Shown: piece after piece, positions 1-5,439 of the stretch
Layout: every line of letters starts with the position of its first letter
How positions within the stretch are numbered: the first letter of the stretch is position 1
Source: an uncultured Saprospiraceae bacterium
Lineage (GTDB): Bacteria; Bacteroidota; Bacteroidia; Chitinophagales; Saprospiraceae
Length of the DNA stretch: 5,439 nt
Assembly (NCBI GenBank): GCA_938044055.1
Contig: CALIQO010000279.1
Span: forward strand, 1 to 5,439
Direction: 5' to 3'
Notes under the pieces: model-generated
Databases searched by the model: none
What the model was told of the DNA's origin: nothing
What the model saw: the letters and a program-made list of their open reading frames with translations, nothing else
Position numbers and translations under genes: made by a program

Positions 1-399
1 ATCGTGCACGCATAGCCATGCCCACCCTGATCCGAATCTAGTAGCAGCAGCCTTAGAGAATTGCTCTACCATTCCTTCCTTAGAACCGAATGCTGCATTT
101 ACAGCATCGAGTAAAGCTCCAGAAAGTCTACCTCTATCTTCTGGGTGTAGGGTTTCCCAGAATAGTGAATGATTGAAAAATCCACCGCCATTGTTTCTTA
201 CGGCAGTATTGGTCATGTCTAGGTTTTTTAAAATATCGTCTATTGACTTTTCTGCTAAGTCTGTTCCTTCTATAGCAGCATTCAATTTATTGGTATATCC
301 ATTGTGATGCTTGGTATGGTGGATCTCCATGGTCCTTGCATCGAAGTGTGGTTCTAGGGCATCATAAGCGAATCCTAGTTCTGGTAGTGTAAAAGCCAT
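1..399 (-). CDS. sodA: Superoxide dismutase (Fe/Mn family), N-terminal part, cut by the window edge
   Basis: This enzyme converts superoxide to hydrogen peroxide and oxygen at a single Fe or Mn ion. No signal peptide is visible, so it should act in the cytoplasm. The 133 codons present start MAFTLPELGFAYDALEPHFD, the usual N-terminus of the family. The segment MEIHHTKHH (residues 24-32) carries the first metal ligand, His27. NNGGGFFNHSLFW (69-81) carries the second, His77. The segment RFGSGWAWL (121-129) is typical of the start of the C-terminal alpha/beta domain. The remaining ligands (the DxWEHxxY region) lie beyond the left edge. The GGG preceding FFNH resembles Mn or cambialistic enzymes more than the AAQ of classical Fe enzymes, but metal choice cannot be decided from this half. 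The ATG at 399 is the natural family start. Upstream is A/T-rich without a Shine-Dalgarno sequence. The symbol sodA is by family resemblance only. Confidence 0.96.
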   Translation of the reverse strand, partial: MAFTLPELGFAYDALEPHFDARTMEIHHTKHHNGYTNKLNAAIEGTDLAEKSIDDILKNLDMTNTAVRNNGGGFFNHSLFWETLHPEDRGRLSGALLDAVNAAFGSKEGMVEQFSKAAATRFGSGWAWLCVHD

Positions 400-824
400 A
401 ATCGTGATTTAATTTAAAATAAAGTTATTGAAAGTGGATGCTCCTTATAGTATAAGAGAAGTCAAGTCCACCTACTTAAATGTATACATATAACAGCTGT
501 GAAGATAATAAGTTTGATCGAGGATCGATCTAATGTAGAATAAAATCCTACTAAGAAAAATGGGTGGAGGAATGGAGGTTTTAAGGGTAAACCCTAGAAA
601 ATAAAATTCCGAGTTTTCCCCTATGTTTTCTGGACTTTTGGGCACGGATATTGGACTTATCAAGACTATGTTAGTAACTGTAGATGACAAGTGCTTGACA
701 TATTCAATTTAACCCTATACCTTTAATTAAATTTTCTACCCATGATCATTTTAACAATCACCATCATGATTTTGGCGCTCTACGGGCACCAGATGATGGA
801 AAACGCGTAGATTGTATATAGCTG
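400..824. other. 425-base intergenic region with no convincing gene
   Basis: This stretch separates the superoxide dismutase gene from the lipoprotein gene, both on the minus strand, and probably contains the dismutase promoter. On the minus strand, TAACTTTA (427-420) resembles the -7 box TAnnTTTG, but no TTG stands at the expected distance, so I do not call a promoter. Several small palindromes occur: ATGTATACAT (480-489), GATCGA-GGA-TCGATC (516-530), AGGGT-AA-ACCCT (584-595), and ATGATCAT and ATCATGAT (742-749, 763-770). None is followed by a T tract. The only longer open frame (472-690, minus) begins with TTG and has a composition unlike a real protein. A 22-codon plus-strand frame at 742-810 is noted as a finding only. 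Confidence 0.6.
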
Positions 825-837
825 TTACTTAACAGCT
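820..837 (-). other. Perfect 7-bp hairpin across the stop codon of the lipoprotein gene
   Basis: AGCTGTT (820-826) and its exact inverse AACAGCT (831-837) flank a 4-base loop. The hairpin spans the last codons and the TAA of the gene ending at 825. It is not followed by a T tract on either strand, so it is not a standard intrinsic terminator. It could stabilise the 3' end of the message, or it could be chance. No better terminator for this gene is visible downstream. Confidence 0.35.
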
Positions 838-1298
838 GCATACATTCCTCTGACTTCACCTTCTGAGAAGTTGCCAGTGAGCCCTTTTTGGAAGGTGAAT
901 TCTTTATCTCCCACTACTTTTACCCTTCTGAAATCATAGCGAATCGCGCCGTCGATGTCTTTTTCAAAGATAAATCCATCAGCTTCCTCCTCTAAGATTT
1001 TGGAAAAATACCTACCTGCCTTTACCTCAGCCATTCTTTCTTGCTTCAGTTTTTCAATATCGGTAATGGTTGCTGTACTTCCGTAGATCTGGATATAGTA
1101 CGATGTATCCGATTTCACCCATATACCCTGCACGAAACCTAGATCATCCTTGCCGACTTCAGCGCCAGGAGGGGCTTTTACAGAAATAGCCATACCATAA
1201 GAGAGTAAGTCTAATTCCTCGTAAGCAGATGCAGGATCGTTCTTACAGGCTGATATAAGTAATAATAGGAATATGGGAACTAGGTATAAATATTTCAT
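825..1298 (-). CDS. Small lipoprotein of unknown function
   Basis: I do not recognise this 157-residue protein. It begins with a short hydrophobic signal (MKYLYLVPIFLLLLISAC). LISAC is a lipobox, so Cys18 should be lipidated after signal peptidase II cleavage and anchor the protein in a membrane. The mature part is about 140 residues, mixed alpha/beta in appearance and rich in charged residues. It has an acidic cluster LEEEADGF near residues 102-109 and alternating hydrophobic stretches such as SYYIQIYG. It contains no cysteine apart from Cys18 and no catalytic motif that I can identify. It has its own space on both sides: 187 bases to the next gene upstream, 425 downstream. The minus-strand TACCTTTA (1311-1304) resembles a -7 box but lacks a good TTG partner. 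It would give a nearly leaderless message. The start at 1298 is the only one that preserves the signal peptide. Confidence 0.88.
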   Translation of the reverse strand: MKYLYLVPIFLLLLISACKNDPASAYEELDLLSYGMAISVKAPPGAEVGKDDLGFVQGIWVKSDTSYYIQIYGSTATITDIEKLKQERMAEVKAGRYFSKILEEEADGFIFEKDIDGAIRYDFRRVKVVGDKEFTFQKGLTGNFSEGEVRGMYAAVK

Positions 1299-1426
1299 AG
1301 GGATAAAGGTAGCATTTTACATCCTTTAATATGCGGAAGGGAAGAGGTTTATTAAAATGGAAGGAAGCCCGAGCAGAATCTATCTTGTCGGTATGAACCG
1401 AGAATTAACAATTAAGCTATATAACT

Positions 1427-1461
1427 AAAAAAGCGACTCGAATATGCTTCGAATCGCTTTT
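1427..1461 (-). terminator. Intrinsic terminator of the thioredoxin operon
   Basis: AGCGA (1432-1436) pairs with TCGCT (1454-1458). TCGAA (1438-1442) pairs with TTCGA (1448-1452). The loop is TATGC. Read on the minus strand, the stem is followed by a run of six T. The single mismatch (C1437/A1453 on plus) becomes a G-U pair in minus-strand RNA, so the helix is complete in that direction, as expected for the operon whose stop codon lies at 1488-1486. On the plus strand a shorter T4 run follows and later a T7, so weak bidirectional action is possible. Confidence 0.9.
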
Positions 1462-1485
1462 CTGGTTTTTTTAATAGGGTAGTGT

Positions 1486-2094
1486 TTACGCCTTTGTCTT
1501 AATGCTACATCCTATAGCTTTAGTCATTGCAGGCTCAGGTTTACTGCCTTTAGAAATTGCTTTCATAGCTCCTACCACATATTGTGCTTGTACAGCGGCA
1601 GCATCTCTGGCGTTGTCATCGATCGCTCCGATATACTGAACAGTCATTTCCTTATCCATAACGTATACATGAGGGGTTTTAGTAGCTCCATAAGCTGGAT
1701 ATACTTTCTGTCCTTCATCGAATAGGTATGGAAAGTTAAATGCCTTTTCCTTAGATCTTACCATCATCGCGTCAAAGCTATCTTCAGGCTTCACCTCAGG
1801 ATCGTTAGGGTTTATGGCAACAAGTGCAAATCCCATTTCAGCCGCTTTAGCCGCTAATGATATGATTCTGTCTTCATACATGACAGAGTAAGGACAACTG
1901 TTACATGTAAAAACTACGATGTAACCATTAGTGGCCTCAACTTCTGATAGTGTTACCGTATTTCCATCGGTTGCTTTAAGAGAAAAGTCTGTGGCTGTAT
2001 CGCCTACCTTGTATCCAGGTCCATCTGTTACAGGAATAGCTGCAGTAGCACCTATAGCTAGCAACATGGTCATTGCAAAAAATAATTTTTTCAT
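1486..2094 (-). CDS. Exported peroxiredoxin-like thioredoxin-fold protein
   Basis: This 202-residue protein has a signal peptide at about residues 1-19 (MKKLFFAMTMLLAIGATAA), so it should act in the periplasm. Its body fits the AhpC/TSA (redoxin) superfamily, in the peroxiredoxin-like subgroup whose members have a CxxC-P motif. YKVGDTATDFSLKATDG (28-44) is the usual entry strand. VVFTCNSCPYS (60-70) holds the active-site pair Cys64 and Cys67. TPHVYVMD (140-147) contains the cis-proline Pro141 that faces the active site in thioredoxin folds. A third cysteine, Cys196, lies near the C-terminus in AIGCSIK. The CxxC pair suggests thiol-disulfide exchange or peroxide reduction, but the actual substrate cannot be read from the sequence. 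The gene is last in its operon. Its ATG overlaps the TGA of the upstream thioredoxin gene, which suggests translational coupling. A strong terminator follows. Confidence 0.93.
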   Translation of the reverse strand: MKKLFFAMTMLLAIGATAAIPVTDGPGYKVGDTATDFSLKATDGNTVTLSEVEATNGYIVVFTCNSCPYSVMYEDRIISLAAKAAEMGFALVAINPNDPEVKPEDSFDAMMVRSKEKAFNFPYLFDEGQKVYPAYGATKTPHVYVMDKEMTVQYIGAIDDNARDAAAVQAQYVVGAMKAISKGSKPEPAMTKAIGCSIKTKA

Positions 2095-2597
2095 GGTCTA
2101 TTTTTAATGGTTTCAATAATACCTTCCACCTCTGCTATGGAGTGGAATTCTTTTTCATAAAATTGTTTCTTTCCTTTATACCAGACTACAGTTGCCGGAA
2201 TGGCTCCTGACCAGCTAGGGTCTACTTTATCTATCCAATCATTAACCTTTCCATCTTCAAGTAGTACTACTTCTGATTTCAGTTGATTCTTTTCTAAGAA
2301 AGGAATCAGTCTTTTCTGAACTTGTCGAGGGAAGTCAAGGGATACTAAAGTGACTTTTACATCATCCGGATACTTTTCTGTAATGGCATCTATATAAGGC
2401 AATTCCTTTATACAAGGAGCACACCATGTTGCCCAGAAATTGATAATATGAACACGATCATCATCCTGGTCGAAATATTCAGTTGCTAGATCATTGAAAT
2501 ACTCTAGTCGTTTTACATCTTCATCCTGCGCTTGTATGGTAATAACCAACAGTAAGAAGAATACTTGGAATGCTGTTTTCAGAATCTGATTGTTCAT
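2091..2597 (-). CDS. Exported TlpA-like thiol-disulfide oxidoreductase
   Basis: This 168-residue protein has a signal peptide (hydrophobic residues 10-21, likely cleavage after IQA at residue 23, before QDE). The mature part is a single thioredoxin fold. VHIINFWATWCAPCIKELPY (49-68) contains the WCAPC active site with Cys59 and Cys62. LVSLDFPRQ (84-92) is the following strand. AIPATVVWYKGK (132-143) holds the cis-proline Pro134. WCxPC inside a FWATWCxPC context is characteristic of the TlpA/ResA group, which reduces or exchanges disulfides of exported proteins, for example apocytochromes. The partner here is not shown. Length is normal for the group. It is the first gene of a two-gene unit, and its stop codon overlaps the start of the peroxiredoxin-like gene by four bases. 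No convincing promoter was found in the 186 bases upstream. The nearest fit is TTG, 22 bases, then TAACATTA, a weak match. Confidence 0.94.
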   Translation of the reverse strand: MNNQILKTAFQVFFLLLVITIQAQDEDVKRLEYFNDLATEYFDQDDDRVHIINFWATWCAPCIKELPYIDAITEKYPDDVKVTLVSLDFPRQVQKRLIPFLEKNQLKSEVVLLEDGKVNDWIDKVDPSWSGAIPATVVWYKGKKQFYEKEFHSIAEVEGIIETIKNRP

Positions 2598-2725
2598 ATT
2601 ATTCGTTGTATTGTAAACGTCTTGCCTACCATAATGTTATCAAAATTGAGATAGTTTAGTTCAATTCAGGGTTTCCTTTAAGACAGCTTTAAGTGTTTTC
2701 CATGATTTTATAAACCATTGTGCAT

Positions 2726-2756
2726 AAAAAAAGGTGAGCATCTTGCGATACTCACC
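2726..2756 (-). terminator. Intrinsic terminator of the metalloprotease gene
   Basis: GGTGAG (2733-2738) pairs with CTCACC (2751-2756), extended by AT/AT across one mismatch (C2739/A2750) around the loop CTTGCG. On the minus strand the stem is followed by seven T (complement of A 2726-2732). The mismatch becomes a G-U pair in minus-strand RNA. It lies 28 bases past the stop codon of the gene ending at 2784 and separates that gene from the thioredoxin operon. Confidence 0.93.
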
Positions 2757-2783
2757 AGTAAAACTTTTTAAGCTTGGACTTTC

Positions 2784-3605
2784 CTAGTATAGGAAGTCTA
2801 ATGCTGTCTGATCATCGTTGTTAAATGGTCTATCAGAACCATCTGTACAAGATAGCATCCATGAAGCAGCATTAAGCGAAGCACCAGTAGGCGTCCCTGG
2901 AATGTGGTTAGCACCTACACCACCGCTACCTTCATTAGAAGTAGCTCCTCCACATGAAATACTTCTGTCGAAGTAATCCGTATGTCTGAAACCTATGCAG
3001 TGTCCCATCTCATGAGCGATAATGGTAGCAATACCATCTGTGCTTAATCCGTAAGAAGACTCAAGGATTCCGCTCATCTTGATCTCACCATAAGGGTCTC
3101 CACCAGCTGTAGGGAAGCCTGCAGAACCTAGAACACCTCTTCTTTCATCTCTCTTGCTTAATCGAGTCATCTCGATGTCAGCAGCTCTCTTATTGGTTAT
3201 TCTAGAGAATGTGATTTCAAGGTTTTCAGCATTGAATCTTCTGATTGCTTCATCTAATCCAGCAATCATTGCAGGACTATATCCTCTCCTTCCTTCATCA
3301 GCATACATAGTTATGTTCCTACTTCCGTTAGTAGACACTAGGTTATTAGTTGAATACTGCTCTACATTAGGTACATTGGTTTCAGGACCATGATTCTGAA
3401 GAAATTCATCGGTAATTACGATGTCTCTCTCGATTAAGTAACCTTCCTCGATTTTTTCGATTCCTTCAGGGTTAAAACCCATTTCTTCTAATTGCTGAAT
3501 AACTCCTTCTGAGATTTCAATGTTAGAATTGATTTCCTCGCTGCAAGAAGTGAAAAGAAAGCCAAATGCTGCAAATGCAAATAGGCTTTTAATTAAATTT
3601 GACAT
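2784..3605 (-). CDS. Lipoprotein zinc metalloprotease, M57 (HEIGH)-like
   Basis: This 273-residue protein is a predicted exported zinc peptidase. The N-terminus has a lipoprotein signal, with FTSC placing the lipidated residue at Cys21. The next residues are SEE, matching the Ser-acidic-acidic pattern linked to surface export of lipoproteins in Bacteroidota. Residues 25-95 form an acidic N-terminal region (EGVIQQLEEMGFNPEGIEKI) that could be a propeptide. The catalytic motif is HEMGHCIGFRHTD (198-210): His198, His202 and His208 should bind zinc and Glu199 should be the general base. This is the extended HExxHxxGxxH metzincin pattern. SWM (248-250) is a candidate Met-turn. The C-terminus NNDDQTALDFLY is typical of such domains. 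The HEMGH core and N-terminal layout fit the M57 dual-action HEIGH family, common in this phylum. Cys218 and Cys253 could form a disulfide. The gene is divergent from the S8 protease and ends at its own terminator. Confidence 0.92.
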   Translation of the reverse strand: MSNLIKSLFAFAAFGFLFTSCSEEINSNIEISEGVIQQLEEMGFNPEGIEKIEEGYLIERDIVITDEFLQNHGPETNVPNVEQYSTNNLVSTNGSRNITMYADEGRRGYSPAMIAGLDEAIRRFNAENLEITFSRITNKRAADIEMTRLSKRDERRGVLGSAGFPTAGGDPYGEIKMSGILESSYGLSTDGIATIIAHEMGHCIGFRHTDYFDRSISCGGATSNEGSGGVGANHIPGTPTGASLNAASWMLSCTDGSDRPFNNDDQTALDFLY

Positions 3606-3629
3606 TTATTAATATTTTAAGAGTTAACA

Positions 3630-3740
3630 ATTGCCCGCGAAAATATAATTTTATTTGTAAATACAATCACATATATAAAATTTTATGACTTTAATGAAAA
3701 CTGTCTAACAATATCGCAGACTTTAGGTAAGACGGGCAAT
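3630..3740. repeat. Mirrored 8-base element in the divergent protease intergenic region
   Basis: ATTGCCCG (3630-3637) and its exact inverse CGGGCAAT (3733-3740) lie 95 bases apart. Read toward each gene, both are CGGGCAAT. They end 24 bases before the metalloprotease ATG and 30 bases before the S8 protease ATG. GC-rich octamers stand out in this very AT-rich 165-base region. They could be a shared operator or leader element. Between them lies a 12-base palindrome ATAAAATTTTAT (3675-3686). No clear promoter was found for the plus-strand gene. TAATTTTT (3739-3746) resembles a -7 box without a TTG partner. Confidence 0.5.
3638..3666 (-). promoter_or_regulatory. Candidate promoter of the metalloprotease gene
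   Basis: Read on the minus strand, TTG (3666-3664) is followed after 18 bases by TATTTTCG (3645-3638). That matches the -33/-7 pattern TTG-N17-23-TAnnTTTG of Bacteroidota promoters at all but one fixed position. Transcription would start near 3630, leaving a leader of about 25 bases before the ATG at 3605. An overlapping alternative -7 box, TATATTTT, would have a 16-base spacer. Predicted from pattern only. Confidence 0.5.
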
Positions 3741-3770
3741 AATTTTTACGTCACAAGTTGATTCCTAGTA

Positions 3771-5439
3771 ATGAGAAAAATCTCCATTTTTATACTTCTT
3801 CTAATTATGGGTAATATTAGCCTAACTGCACAGGATGGATTAGCTTCCTATGAGGGTGATTTTAATGTGACACTAGGTGCTGATTCTCAGCTGTCAACGA
3901 AGCAATGGACCCGTCTTAGCTTCTCAGATCAAGCGACTTATAATTTATTCCTAAGCAAGTATGCACCACATATTATGGGAAAATATGATCGATTGTTGAT
4001 GCTTAGTACAGAGATCAATGCCGAAGTCTGGAATTTTCTGACCACACATAAGTCATCCATAGACCAGATTGATGTAACCGATACTCAAGTTACAGCTGAG
4101 AGCTTTCTAGGATCTGTAGATTTCCAAGTAAATCAGATCAATAGAATAAGAGACACATATGAACACTTGCAGGGAGATGGTGAGCATATATACTTAAAAG
4201 AAAGAAATCCACAACCCGGAGACATCGATCTTATTGACAGAATTATTTTAGGATCTGCAAGTGATGGAGAATCCGATAGTCATGCAAGTGATATGGCTAC
4301 CATAATGCTTGGAAATGGCAATACAGATGTAACTTCTCTCGGATTAGCCCCGCTCGCACTCTTGCCGACGACAAGTTTCAGAAACCTGTTCCCAGATGAG
4401 GATATGCCTATAGACGGGTATCCACTTCACATCCAGAATAATTCTTATGGCATTGATATTGAAAATTATTACGGCTTAGAAGCAGTAGCATATGATGATG
4501 CAACTTTCCTGAGACCAGAATTTTTTCCTATATTTTCTTCAGGCAACCAAGGCCAAGCCATTTCTCCGGAAGGTTTATACGAAGGCATAGAGGGCGCTTC
4601 TAACTTGACTGGTAATTTCAAGCAAGCTAAAAATGTTATAGTTGTAGGCGCCATAGACAACAATAAAATTGTTCTGCCATTAAGTTCAAGAGGTCCTGCA
4701 TATGATGGTCGCATCAAGCCCGACTTAGTAGCATTCGGAGAAGAAGGATCTAGTAATGCAGCTGCACTTGTTTCTGGGTCCGCCTTACTTATAAGACAAG
4801 CCCTTCTAGAAAGAGGAGAGCAAGCTACTCAACCTCTGATTAAATCTGTCCTTATTACAGGCGCTGAAGATCTAGGGGATATAGGTCCAGACCATCTCTA
4901 TGGATATGGTAATGTATCTCTATTTAACACCTTGAGTCTTGTCGATGATGGACAATACACATCTGGTAATATCGAACCTGATTCTGACACCATCTTCAAT
5001 GTGGTTGTACCTGATGGGGTAGAAGAACTTAAAGTAACGTTGTGCTGGTTGGATACTCCTGGAGAAGAAGGATCTTCGACAGTGTTGAATGAAGATTTAG
5101 ATCTATTTATGACGTTTGAGAATAATGAGTTTTTACCTCTACAAGTAACTTATAGCAATGATAATGGAACCTTGTTGCGAACAGTCATATCTGGTGTAGA
5201 CAATAAGAATACTGTAGAACAGGTATATCTAGAGAATCCAGGTTCTGGAACTTATAATATACAGGTAAGGTCGCTTAACGCAAATGTTACCGTTCCCTAT
5301 GCAGTCAGCTATGCTTACAAGATGAAAGATGATTTCACATGGGGATACCCAGTAAGAAATGATATTCTAGTTGCAGGGGAAACAAATAGGATTGTGTGGG
5401 AATCTACTTACCAAGAAAAAATTGCCATTCAATATAAGA
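3771..5439 (+). CDS. Secreted subtilisin-family (S8) serine protease, C-terminus beyond the window
   Basis: The open frame runs 556 codons from ATG 3771 without a stop and leaves the window. Residues 1-20 form a signal peptide (cleavage likely after SLTA, before QDG). Residues 21-135 are a probable N-terminal prodomain. The S8 domain spans about 138-390. His171 in SHASDMATIM is the expected catalytic His. SSGNQG gives the oxyanion Asn259. GSSNAAALVSG (326-336) gives the nucleophile Ser328. Family landmarks QNNSYG (222-227), SSRGP (305-309) and KPDLVAFG (316-323) are all present. The usual Asp-Ser/Thr-Gly motif is absent, and LKERNPQPGDIDL (142-154) occupies its place. Residues 400-520 (LKVTLCWLDTPG, NEDLDLFM, NPGSGTYNIQV) match the beta-sandwich that follows the catalytic domain in KP-43-like subtilases. 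From about 522 an Ig-like domain begins (GYPVRNDILVAGE). A type IX secretion signal may follow outside the window. It is divergent from the metalloprotease. Confidence 0.93.
   Translation, partial: MRKISIFILLLIMGNISLTAQDGLASYEGDFNVTLGADSQLSTKQWTRLSFSDQATYNLFLSKYAPHIMGKYDRLLMLSTEINAEVWNFLTTHKSSIDQIDVTDTQVTAESFLGSVDFQVNQINRIRDTYEHLQGDGEHIYLKERNPQPGDIDLIDRIILGSASDGESDSHASDMATIMLGNGNTDVTSLGLAPLALLPTTSFRNLFPDEDMPIDGYPLHIQNNSYGIDIENYYGLEAVAYDDATFLRPEFFPIFSSGNQGQAISPEGLYEGIEGASNLTGNFKQAKNVIVVGAIDNNKIVLPLSSRGPAYDGRIKPDLVAFGEEGSSNAAALVSGSALLIRQALLERGEQATQPLIKSVLITGAEDLGDIGPDHLYGYGNVSLFNTLSLVDDGQYTSGNIEPDSDTIFNVVVPDGVEELKVTLCWLDTPGEEGSSTVLNEDLDLFMTFENNEFLPLQVTYSNDNGTLLRTVISGVDNKNTVEQVYLENPGSGTYNIQVRSLNANVTVPYAVSYAYKMKDDFTWGYPVRNDILVAGETNRIVWESTYQEKIAIQYK

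Noticed and set aside
584..595. AGGGT-AA-ACCCT inverted repeat as a terminator
   Set aside because: The 2-base loop is too short to form a normal hairpin and no T tract follows on either strand.
472..690. 72-codon minus-strand open frame between the dismutase and lipoprotein genes
   Set aside because: It starts with TTG, has no recognisable domain, an unusual Ser/Ile/Pro-rich composition and no promoter or ribosome-binding context. Best explained as a chance open frame.
2598..2783. Possible promoter for the thioredoxin operon
   Set aside because: The best TTG/-7 combination matches only part of the consensus, so I left it uncalled apart from a note in the gene entry.
3154..3393. 79-codon plus-strand open frame
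   Set aside because: It lies entirely inside the metalloprotease gene on the opposite strand, which has clear domain evidence.
4469..4717. 82-codon minus-strand open frame
   Set aside because: It lies entirely inside the S8 protease gene, whose catalytic motifs are read on the plus strand.
1..5439. Toxin-antitoxin, defence, phage or mobile-element content
   Set aside because: No transposase, integrase, terminal inverted repeats, target duplications, CRISPR-like repeats or RNA genes were seen. All major genes have ordinary redox or protease assignments or are simple lipoproteins.

Overview
The window looks like a chromosomal segment from a member of the Bacteroidota, most likely a Flavobacteriia or Cytophagales relative. 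The sequence is AT-rich. Start codons lack clear Shine-Dalgarno sequences, and the best promoter candidate follows the TTG / TAnnTTTG pattern of this phylum. Two genes encode lipoproteins, and one of them has acidic residues just after the lipid-modified cysteine. The superoxide dismutase, M57-type metalloprotease and S8 protease all resemble proteins common in this phylum. These assignments come from reading the sequence, not from a database search.

Layout. Positions 1-399 (minus strand) hold the N-terminal 133 codons of an iron/manganese superoxide dismutase that runs off the left edge. A 425-base gap without a convincing gene follows. Positions 825-1298 (minus) encode a small lipoprotein of unknown function. 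A terminator at 1427-1461 closes a two-gene operon on the minus strand: 2091-2597, a TlpA-like thioredoxin, and 1486-2094, a peroxiredoxin-like thioredoxin-fold protein. The two genes overlap by four bases (ATGA). A second terminator at 2726-2756 closes the gene at 2784-3605 (minus), a lipoprotein zinc metalloprotease with the motif HEMGHCIGFRH. From 3771 to the right edge (plus) runs a secreted subtilisin-family protease of at least 556 residues, open at its C-terminus.

How the genes fit together. All well-supported proteins except the superoxide dismutase carry an export signal. The left part deals with oxidants and thiol redox: a cytoplasmic superoxide dismutase and two exported thioredoxin-fold proteins made from one coupled message. 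The right part is a divergent pair of exported proteases sharing a 165-base intergenic region. An 8-base element, CGGGCAAT, occurs there once in front of each gene, oriented toward that gene's start, which suggests shared control. The S8 protease lacks the usual Asp-Thr/Ser-Gly motif, and a Lys-Glu occupies the likely position.

I see no mobile element, CRISPR array, tRNA or rRNA. Nothing here clearly amounts to a wholly new system. The most unusual points are the divergent protease pair with its mirrored element and the non-canonical catalytic site of the S8 protease.
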